Shown here piece by piece: positions 1 to 4,513 of a DNA stretch of 7,228 nt (the first letter of the stretch is position 1; each line of letters begins with the position of its first letter). The position numbers were made by a program, and so were the translations under genes. The notes under the pieces are model-generated. The model worked only from the letters and a program-made list of their open reading frames with translations, made no database searches and was not told the origin of the DNA. This DNA comes from Thermoplasmata archaeon (GTDB lineage: Archaea; Thermoplasmatota; E2; UBA202; JdFR-43): assembly GCA_021158865.1 (NCBI GenBank), contig JAGGSX010000149.1, positions 1-7,228 on the forward strand, given 5' to 3'.

Positions 1-21
1 CACAGCATCCTTTAACAAAAA

Positions 22-30
22 ATTTTAATT
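22..30 (+). promoter_or_regulatory. Weak TATA-like element before the duplicated wHTH regulator
   Basis: The stretch TTTTAATT is preceded by an A-run and is centred about 24 bases before the GTG at 50. That fits the spacing of a leaderless archaeal promoter. No Shine-Dalgarno sequence precedes the GTG. The match to a TATA box is poor in such A+T-rich DNA, so this is only a candidate. Confidence 0.25.
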
Positions 31-49
31 TGAATTTCCATTTACATGT

Positions 50-1090
50 GTGAATTTGACAAATTATGAAAAAAAGGTACTTTATGGGATAACAAAGTAT
101 CCAGAAGCAAATGACCGTGAGCTTTCTTTGAAGATAGGATTGAAGCAATCAACAGTTACAGCAATAAGAAAAAGACTAAAAAAAGAAGGGTATTATAAAA
201 TAGTTGCAGTACCCATGTTACAGAATTTTGGAATGGAAATTTTGGCAGTTACCCATGCAAATTTTAATCCTGTGATACCTCTATCAAAAAGGATAGAAAT
301 AACAGAGAAGAAAATTGAATCGTTTGAAGAAATAATTTTCTCTATGGGAGAAGAAGATAAAGGTTTCTCCATAAGTTTTTCCAAAAATTATACAGATATA
401 GGAAGAATAAATGATATAAGAACCAAAACTTTTGGCAGTCTTGGATTACTGGAGAAAGAATATCCTGATATTGTAATATTTCCATTTAAGATAAGCAAAA
501 TATACAGATTTTTTAATTTTTCTTTTCCATTGAGAAAGATTTTTGGGGAAAAGGATGAAATAGAGCAAAATAATTTTTTTGACAAAAAAGATGTAAGCCT
601 GTCTAAGAATGAAAAATATCTATTATGCAGCATTATAGAAAACCCTGAAGCAACTTCAAAAGAAATTTCAAAAAAACTTGGCTTAACGAGACATACTGTA
701 GGAAGATTGAAGAGGAAATTTTTCAATGAACAATTTGTTAAAATAATAAATGTACCGGCCTTAACAAAAATTGGTTTTGAATTACTCTCCTTTTATCATA
801 TAAAATTTAATCCCCACAGCCCACCAGATTTTAAAAAAGATGAAGGAAAAAAATTAATGAATGATGATACAATATTTATGGCAACAAGAGAATTTGAAAG
901 CATATTAATATCGGTTCATCAAAACTATGAAGATTATAAAATAAGCAACACCCATATCATGCAAACACTAAAAGAAAATGAGTGGAATGCAGGAAATCCC
1001 GCGATAAGGATATATAGTTTAAATAAGTCAGTAACCATAAAAAATCTGAATTTTTATTTATTGGTAAAAAAATTGCTTTCATGTAAATAA
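50..1090 (+). CDS. Tandemly duplicated winged-HTH transcriptional regulator
   Basis: A 346-residue protein built from two copies of one unit. Copy 1 covers about residues 1-175 and copy 2 about 183-346. Each starts with a winged HTH: NDRELSLKIGLKQSTVTAIR (21-40) matches TSKEISKKLGLTRHTVGRLK (202-221). A wing and strand follow (YKIVAVPMLQNFGMEILAV versus VKIINVPALTKIGFELLSF), both leading to an 'FNP' motif at 72-74 and 253-255. Each then has an alpha/beta segment with matching 'SKNYTD' (111-116) and 'HQNYED' (290-295). The HTHs resemble the MarR/AsnC type, so DNA binding is likely. The second halves may be sensor or dimerisation domains, but no ligand can be inferred. One chain could act as a built-in dimer. 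No transmembrane segment is evident. The GTG start is the first start codon after the in-frame TAA at 26-28. The ATG at 46 is in another frame and stops quickly. The tRNA-Leu gene begins 2 bases after the stop. The target is unknown. Confidence 0.85.
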   Translation: MNLTNYEKKVLYGITKYPEANDRELSLKIGLKQSTVTAIRKRLKKEGYYKIVAVPMLQNFGMEILAVTHANFNPVIPLSKRIEITEKKIESFEEIIFSMGEEDKGFSISFSKNYTDIGRINDIRTKTFGSLGLLEKEYPDIVIFPFKISKIYRFFNFSFPLRKIFGEKDEIEQNNFFDKKDVSLSKNEKYLLCSIIENPEATSKEISKKLGLTRHTVGRLKRKFFNEQFVKIINVPALTKIGFELLSFYHIKFNPHSPPDFKKDEGKKLMNDDTIFMATREFESILISVHQNYEDYKISNTHIMQTLKENEWNAGNPAIRIYSLNKSVTIKNLNFYLLVKKLLSCK

Positions 1091-1092
1091 AG

Positions 1093-1188
1093 GCGGGGGT
1101 AGCCAAGCGGCAACGGCGCAGGGCTTAGGACCCTGTGGCGCAGGCCTCCGTGGGTTCGAAATTTGCAACGGAAATCCCACCCCCCGCA
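1093..1188 (+). tRNA. tRNA-Leu(UAG), class II, with a 14-nt T-loop intron
   Basis: A complete cloverleaf is visible. The acceptor stem is GCGGGGG (1093-1099) with CCCCCGC (1181-1187), discriminator A1188, and no encoded CCA. The D-stem is 1102-1104/1115-1117. The anticodon stem CAGGG/CCCTG (1119-1123/1131-1135) holds loop CTTAGGA with anticodon TAG at 1126-1128. A long variable arm (1136-1149, with GGC/GCC pairing) identifies a class II leucine tRNA. The T-stem GTGGG/CCCAC (1150-1154/1176-1180) is perfect, but its loop is 21 nt instead of 7 because of an intron at 1161-1174. The spliced tRNA is 82 nt. It would read CUA and probably other CUN codons. It starts 2 bases after the regulator stop, so it is either co-transcribed with that gene or uses a promoter inside it. 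The only TATA-like stretch there, TTTATTTATT near 1052-1062, would leave a short 5' leader. Confidence 0.96.
1161..1174 (+). other. Archaeal tRNA intron at T-loop position 59/60 with a bulge-helix-bulge
   Basis: Removing the 14 nt ATTTGCAACGGAAA changes the 21-nt loop into TTCGAAT, the consensus T-loop (T54 T55 C56 G57 A58 A59 | T60). A bulge-helix-bulge can be drawn. The outer helix is the T-stem GTGGG/CCCAC. The central 4-bp helix pairs TTCG (1155-1158) with CGGA (1169-1172), including one T-G pair. The 3-nt bulges are AAA (1159-1161) and AAT (1173-1175). The inner end is very short (TT/AA around TGC). Cutting each bulge after its second base gives exactly these exon ends, as expected for the archaeal splicing endonuclease. 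Most archaeal tRNA introns lie at 37/38, so this position is non-canonical. Confidence 0.88.
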
Positions 1189-1205
1189 TATTCTATCTCA
1201 AATGA

Positions 1206-1546
1206 GGAATTATTTTTGAAGAAACGAAAATAGATAATGGATATGAAAGAGTAGCTGCATAATCATTAAAATACAAAATTTCCATTATTGCTCCTCAATA
1301 AACGGATGGAGAAATTATCAATAGCACTCAAATGAATATACAAATGGAGAGAAGTTTTTATATATTTTGAAGCTCAGGGATTTAAAAAGAATAATGGAAT
1401 TGTGCAGGTTCATACCTCTAACGGTAATAGCCCCAAATGGTTTCTATTTTGTTATAAATGGCACTAAATTACAAAATTATACAATGATTGATCAAGCATT
1501 TAATGCAAGCGGAAATTATGGTTTATCACTTTTAATAATTTTATGA
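1206..1546 (+). pseudogene. Decayed fragment of an extracellular Ig-like/beta-sandwich protein
   Basis: The stretch between the tRNA and the next gene reads as continuous protein-like sequence if the frame is changed twice. Part 1 (1206-1343) includes EETKIDNGYERVAA, TAA (1260-1262), then KYKISIIAPQ, TAA (1299-1301), then TDGEIINSTQMNIQ. One extra base in an A-run at about 1344 shifts to part 2: WREVFIYFEAQGFKKNN, then GIVQVHTSNGNSP. One extra C in the CCCC at 1431-1434 shifts to part 3: NGFYFVINGTKLQNYTMIDQ, then AFNASGNYG, ending at TGA 1544-1546. The pattern 'I.I.aPq..dGeIINST.mniqW' is typical of Ig-like modules in secreted archaeal and bacterial surface proteins, and the N-x-S/T sequons agree. 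No start codon, signal peptide or anchor is seen, so this is an internal piece. Its last 31 bases overlap the 3' end of the minus-strand HTH gene. The homopolymer shifts could be sequencing errors, but the two in-frame stops argue for real decay. Confidence 0.6.
1210..1218 (+). terminator. Possible T-rich terminator after tRNA-Leu
   Basis: TTATTTTTG, with a run of five T, lies 22 bases downstream of the tRNA 3' end. Archaeal RNA polymerase often stops at short T-runs without a hairpin. The stretch also falls inside the start of the decayed gene at 1206, so the T-run could simply be leftover coding sequence. Confidence 0.25.
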
Positions 1547-1944
1547 ACAATTCTCTTACTCCTATTAAATATGCTCGCAATCTGGCGTATGGTATAATTT
1601 TGTTTTCTAAACGCGAGCATTTTATTTTTTTCCCATTGCGTTGGTTTAATATCTTTTGTAATCCTATCCATTACCCATAAAAGATTACTTATGATAAATT
1701 GATTGTGTATGTTGCTCAAATCAATGCCATCATAATCAATATGTTTTTTGCTTTTATAATCCAGAATTTCCCGCAGACGAACAAGAAAAAATGCAATTTT
1801 TCTTCTCTCAATTTCAGAAAGATTGTTCCAAAAATTTTTTATCCATTCTTCCTGTTCTTCTATCCATTCTTCCTCGCTTTTTCCATTCTTCAAAGCCTGC
1901 TCTTTCATTTTTTGATAATGCAACCATGGCACAAGCTCTTTCAT
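1516..1944 (-). CDS. Orphan protein with a C-terminal helix-turn-helix, function unknown
   Basis: A 142-residue, probably cytoplasmic protein that I do not recognise. The N-terminal part (10-62) is highly charged and helical, with a repeated 'EEWI' (25-28 and 32-35). The middle (68-100) is more hydrophobic around 'IHNQFIISNLLWVMDR'. Residues 108-137 form a clear HTH (KMLAFRKQNYTIRQIASIFN, then RSKRIVHKIIK). This resembles the homeodomain-like HTH of resolvases and transposases, but no catalytic domain is attached. The ATG at 1944 is supported by a TATA box centred about 25 bases upstream, which predicts a leaderless mRNA. Codon use and A-rich coding strand match the neighbours. It lies between two relics and faces away from the RHH-like gene. 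It could be a small regulator or a remnant factor of a mobile element; the sequence does not decide. Confidence 0.75.
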   Translation of the reverse strand: MKELVPWLHYQKMKEQALKNGKSEEEWIEEQEEWIKNFWNNLSEIERRKIAFFLVRLREILDYKSKKHIDYDGIDLSNIHNQFIISNLLWVMDRITKDIKPTQWEKNKMLAFRKQNYTIRQIASIFNRSKRIVHKIIKSDKP

Positions 1945-1964
1945 ACTATAATGAATGAGAAAGA

Positions 1965-1974
1965 CTATATATAG
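1965..1974 (-). promoter_or_regulatory. TATA box for the minus-strand HTH gene
   Basis: CTATATATAG, a perfect 10-base palindrome, is centred about 25 bases upstream of the ATG at 1944. An A-rich stretch just upstream on the minus strand (TTACAAAT) could serve as the TFB-recognition element. The spacing places the transcription start at or within a base or two of the ATG, so the message would be leaderless. Being symmetric, the box itself does not set direction; the gene position does. Confidence 0.6.
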
Positions 1975-2006
1975 ATTTGTAATACAAAATTTAAAAAAAG
2001 TTGTTA

Positions 2007-2180
2007 CTATTTTATAACTATAAGGATAATCTTATGAAAGTATCGTAATATAACAAGAACGAGAAAAAAATATACAGTAAGAACAAACAAATCAAAAAAG
2101 CAGCCAAAAACGGGTCGGAATATTAGCAATGATTCGTATAAGCGATTATAGAGGAAGATGAGGAATTGCCAAATGTTCAT
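2007..2180 (-). CDS. Candidate 57-residue hydrophobic small protein
   Basis: An uninterrupted ORF runs from ATG at 2180 to TAG at 2007-2009. It begins MNIWQFLIFLYNRLYESLL. Residues 31-45 (LFVLTVYFFLVLVIL) could form one membrane helix, followed by RYFHK and a second short hydrophobic end (IILIVIK). A TATA box at 2202-2209 is centred about 25 bases before the ATG, the same leaderless spacing as the next gene on this strand. Against it, a hydrophobic Phe/Leu/Ile-rich product is what any strand opposite A-rich coding DNA gives, and TATA-like strings are frequent in such DNA. If real, it is a small membrane peptide of unknown role. Confidence 0.22.
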   Translation of the reverse strand: MNIWQFLIFLYNRLYESLLIFRPVFGCFFDLFVLTVYFFLVLVILRYFHKIILIVIK

Positions 2181-2195
2181 TATATTATTAAATGA
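2034..2195 (+). pseudogene. Possible small broken gene, basic N-terminus and acidic C-terminus
   Basis: The + strand here is purine-rich, as the coding strands of nearby genes are. From the ATG at 2034, dropping one A in the AAA at 2037-2039 gives frame 1 from 2038: KYRNITRTRKKYTVRTNKS, then KKQPKTGRNISNDSYKRL. Adding one missing base near 2148 continues as IEEDEELPNVHYIIK and ends at TGA 2193-2195. The combined product would be about 53 residues. I do not recognise it. A TATA-like TTTTATAA near 2010-2017 is a little too close to the ATG for a good promoter. The same DNA read on the other strand holds an uninterrupted 57-codon ORF, so the two readings compete. The purine bias favours this one, and the intact frame and promoter spacing favour the other. 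Confidence 0.3.
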
Positions 2196-2201
2196 ATCTT
2201 A

Positions 2202-2209
2202 TATATAAA
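2202..2209 (-). promoter_or_regulatory. TATA-like box facing the 57-codon minus-strand ORF
   Basis: The minus strand reads TTTATATA, centred about 25 bases before the ATG at 2180. The string is nearly symmetric and could also work toward the right. It gains meaning only if the small ORF is real. Confidence 0.22.
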
Positions 2210-2256
2210 AGTATGTGATACACAAATTTGGATGTTAAAATTATGAGATAGAAAGA

Positions 2257-2264
2257 TTTAAATA
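2257..2264 (+). promoter_or_regulatory. TATA box for the RHH-like orphan gene
   Basis: TTTAAATA, preceded by the purine-rich GAAAGA (a possible TFB-recognition element), is centred 30 bases before the GTG at 2291. This predicts transcription starting within about 5 bases of the start codon. GGTGAT (2290-2295) resembles the core of the archaeal Shine-Dalgarno sequence but overlaps the start codon, so it cannot act as one for this start. Confidence 0.55.
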
Positions 2265-2290
2265 AAGATATTTATTATCTTTTTGGATAG

Positions 2291-2833
2291 GTGATAATAA
2301 TAGAAGATAACAAAGATAAAGAAATTGAGGAGGAAAAAGCTGAAAGCTGGGAAAAAGAGGAATTAAAAAACATAAAAGTTCCGCCATGGCTATTGGAATA
2401 TATAAAAAGCCAGCAAAAACCAGATGAAAATATTAGCGATACATTGGTAAGATTGCTGGGTGTAATACCAAGCGTGGATAGATGCTTGGCTTTTGCGAGT
2501 GATGAGGTAAGAGAGATAGCAAAAGAATTTAGAAAGAAAATTGAAAAATTGATTGAAAACTATAGAATAAAGTTTAAAAAGAATGAAAAAGAAGGAACAG
2601 AAAGCTATATTTATGTTTCAAAAGAGACAGATCATCCTATAGCAGCAATAATTTTTGGGGAAAGAGGATTTAGAATAGCATACAGAGATAAAAATGATAA
2701 ATGGGCGATAAGGAAAATAGCGGAGATATATGCCTCGATAACACAAGATAGGGTGTCTAAGATCATGAAAGATGTAAAAGGTGCATACCGAAGATGGGGA
2801 ATAAAAGAAAATCAATGGGAAAAGATTGCATGA
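2291..2833 (+). CDS. Orphan protein with a ribbon-helix-helix-like N-terminus, function unknown
   Basis: A 180-residue protein of unknown family. After an acidic leader (residues 5-26), residues 27-57 (NIKVPPWLLEYIKSQ, then SDTLVRLLGVIP) follow the pattern of a ribbon-helix-helix DNA-binding unit: a short strand 'IKV', a helix, then 'ISDTLVRLLG' as the second helix. This is like VapB- or CopG-type repressors and antitoxins. A basic helix (71-100, rich in Lys and Arg) follows. The C-terminal half (105-180) looks alpha/beta with 'AAIIFGERGFRIAYRD' and a closing helical 'KIMKDVKGAYRRWG'. No signal peptide or transmembrane segment is seen. The GTG is supported by the TATA box 30 bases upstream, and the next ATG in frame is only at codon 159. 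No toxin gene sits next to it: the following gene is purC on the other strand. A DNA-binding role is inference from pattern alone. Confidence 0.72.
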   Translation: MIIIEDNKDKEIEEEKAESWEKEELKNIKVPPWLLEYIKSQQKPDENISDTLVRLLGVIPSVDRCLAFASDEVREIAKEFRKKIEKLIENYRIKFKKNEKEGTESYIYVSKETDHPIAAIIFGERGFRIAYRDKNDKWAIRKIAEIYASITQDRVSKIMKDVKGAYRRWGIKENQWEKIA

Positions 2834-2835
2834 AA

Positions 2836-2880
2836 TTATTTTTCATTGTGTAACTTGATTTTGCCAACACCTCTTTTTAG
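2836..2880 (+). terminator. T-runs after the RHH-like gene
   Basis: Two runs of five T follow the stop codon on the + strand, at 2839-2843 and 2874-2878. They suit intrinsic archaeal termination, in the 71-base gap between this gene and the convergent purC. No matching T-run for the opposite strand is visible in the gap. Confidence 0.4.
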
Positions 2881-2904
2881 CTGGCTAACTGCTGTGTTAA
2901 CTTT

Positions 2905-3753
2905 TTAACAATCGCATCTCTTTCCCGTTATTTTTTTATACATATCTAAATATAGGTTGCTGACTTTTTTAATCATTTCTTCTGGCAATGGTGGAATGGG
3001 TGGCTCTTTTTTGCCTTCTTTTCTTGCCTTTTTTAATTCATCATAATATCCTAATTGCCTGTAATATGCCCTCACAAATTCCTTGCTTAGCTCTATAAAT
3101 TTTCCTTCTTCATACATGCTTTTATCCCAAAAGCGATCCTCATCTGGCGTTCCAAATGTATCGACAATGATAACGTTTCTTTCTTCATCAAAAGCAAATT
3201 CTTTTTTTCCATCAACATGAATAAGTCCATTTTTTTCAGCATTTTTTTCAATCATTTCATCCACTATCAAAACAATTTCTTTTATTTTCTCAACGTCATT
3301 TTTTTCAAGCCCTCCAATTTCCATTGCTTCTTTTTCGTTTAAAAGCCTGTCATATTTTTCAAATTTTGTTGTAAATTCTATCACTGACTCATCCAATTTT
3401 TCTCCATATTCATATTTGTCCCTATTTCTTTCATAAAAAGAACCAGCAACATAATATCTGGCTATAACTTCAAGTGGGATAAGATAATTGCCTTCTTTTT
3501 TATTACCACCTATTCTAAATTTCTTGACTATCATTGAATTCTTGCCGCTCCTTTCTACAAAATGATTTTTTATTCCTTTTTCATTGCACCTCTCAAACCA
3601 ATAGCTTGCTATCCCGCATAAAACACATCCTTTTTTATCTATCTTTGTTGGTATTATCTTATCAAAAACCGATATGTTGTCTGTAAAAACAAACTTTAGT
3701 TTATTGTCCCCAATATCATAAACTTCCTTAACCTTCCCCTTTCTAATCAACAT
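2905..3753 (-). CDS. purC: Phosphoribosylaminoimidazole-succinocarboxamide (SAICAR) synthetase
   Basis: PurC joins CAIR and L-aspartate using ATP to give SAICAR in de novo purine synthesis, in the cytoplasm. The 282 residues show the family pattern. GKVKEVYD (6-13) is the ATP-binding strand-loop. TDNISVFD (24-31) stands where SDRISAFD is usual. EVIARYYVAGSFYER (95-109) matches the conserved 'EvivRyyvaGS' block. VDTFGTPDEDRFW (197-209) is the aspartate/ATP-site signature, and SKEFVRAYYRQLGY (223-236) is the conserved C-terminal helix. Length is a little above the usual 235-260 and ends in a Lys/Pro-rich tail with 'CDC'. GTGAT, complementary to the 16S 3' end, lies 3 bases before the ATG and overlaps the stop of the CBS gene. 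The gap is 4 bases, so it is the last gene of the string. No other pur gene is in view. Confidence 0.96.
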   Translation of the reverse strand: MLIRKGKVKEVYDIGDNKLKFVFTDNISVFDKIIPTKIDKKGCVLCGIASYWFERCNEKGIKNHFVERSGKNSMIVKKFRIGGNKKEGNYLIPLEVIARYYVAGSFYERNRDKYEYGEKLDESVIEFTTKFEKYDRLLNEKEAMEIGGLEKNDVEKIKEIVLIVDEMIEKNAEKNGLIHVDGKKEFAFDEERNVIIVDTFGTPDEDRFWDKSMYEEGKFIELSKEFVRAYYRQLGYYDELKKARKEGKKEPPIPPLPEEMIKKVSNLYLDMYKKITGKRCDC

Positions 3754-3757
3754 TTTA

Positions 3758-4477
3758 TCACTTTACCAAATCAATCATATTTATTATGCCCATATATTCT
3801 CCATTTTTGCAAACAATGGCAAATCCTTGTTTATCAACTATTTTAATCACTTCCTCTCTTGCTTCTGGGCTGACACATCTCACACCAGTCTCCATGAATC
3901 CTTTAACAGGAGCATCCAATGGAGACGTTTTTTCGGAACGATAATCCCTAATTTTTTCATGCGTCGTTTCAAGCCTTAACACATCTCTTATCCTTATCAC
4001 GCCAACAAATTTATCCTCTTTAGTTACTGGAAGGACAGCCTCATTAACCTGCTTCAAACGATTTATTGCAGTTGCCATGCTATCATTCTCATTTAATGGT
4101 TCAACTTCTTTCATCATATCCCCAGCTTTTCCAACTCCAATTTTTATGGAAATATCAACAGCCGTTATATAGCCAGCGAGCCCGCCGCCGTATGTAACAA
4201 TAATAAATGGCTGCCCTCCTTCCACCATTTTTTCTCTCGCTTTCTCTATTGAATAACTTGCATCCAGCTTTGGCACACCAACTACAAAGTTCTTAACTTT
4301 TTCATTGCCCGATAGCTTCCTTTTTAACAACCTTCTTTCATCTATTATCCCCCATGGATTTTTTCCATCCATTATTATTGGAAGAGGACTTTCTCCGTAT
4401 ATATAACCAAAAATTTTACTTATTTCTTCATTTTTATCCAGTTTTTTGAAGTCTCTTCTCACCACGCTTTTTATCAT
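3758..4477 (-). CDS. Protein with four CBS motifs (two Bateman modules)
   Basis: A soluble 239-residue protein made almost only of CBS motifs at about residues 3-53, 62-113, 118-170 and 190-239. Typical CBS endings are visible: 'PLPIIMDGKNPWGIIDERRLL' split around 32-51, 'GGGLAGYITAVDIS' (97-110), 'LPVTKEDKFVGVIRIRDVLR' (149-168) and 'NGEYMGIINMIDLV' (225-238). CBS pairs commonly bind AMP, ATP or S-adenosylmethionine and act as regulators. No enzyme domain is attached, so it probably acts on a partner or is a free nucleotide sensor. It lies 36 bases after argS and 4 bases before purC, suggesting co-expression. GGTGG, a weak Shine-Dalgarno match, ends 12 bases before the ATG. The ligand and partner cannot be read from sequence. 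Confidence 0.88.
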   Translation of the reverse strand: MIKSVVRRDFKKLDKNEEISKIFGYIYGESPLPIIMDGKNPWGIIDERRLLKRKLSGNEKVKNFVVGVPKLDASYSIEKAREKMVEGGQPFIIVTYGGGLAGYITAVDISIKIGVGKAGDMMKEVEPLNENDSMATAINRLKQVNEAVLPVTKEDKFVGVIRIRDVLRLETTHEKIRDYRSEKTSPLDAPVKGFMETGVRCVSPEAREEVIKIVDKQGFAIVCKNGEYMGIINMIDLVK

Positions 4478-4513
4478 ATATTTGTATAGCCACCGCTTTT
4501 TTAATGTTACTGG

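Noticed and set aside
1146..1188. A second copy of the tRNA 3' end within the window as an attachment site.
   Set aside because: No repeat of the tRNA 3' portion was found by eye between 1189 and 7228, and no integrase gene is present.
1699..1974. A 91-codon + strand ORF opposite the HTH gene.
   Set aside because: It is the antisense shadow of the 1516-1944 gene: Phe/Leu/Ser-rich, with no promoter or Shine-Dalgarno and no recognisable domain.
1270..1992. A 12-base direct repeat AATACAAAATTT at 1270-1281 and 1981-1992 on either side of the HTH gene, suggestive of element ends.
   Set aside because: It is low-complexity A+T sequence; several such 12-base matches are expected by chance in a window of this size and composition, and no inverted repeats adjoin them.
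2895..2910. Hairpin TGTTAA-CTTT-TTAACA at the end of purC as a terminator.
   Set aside because: Only six A/T-rich pairs, overlapping the stop codon, and not followed by a T-run on the minus strand.
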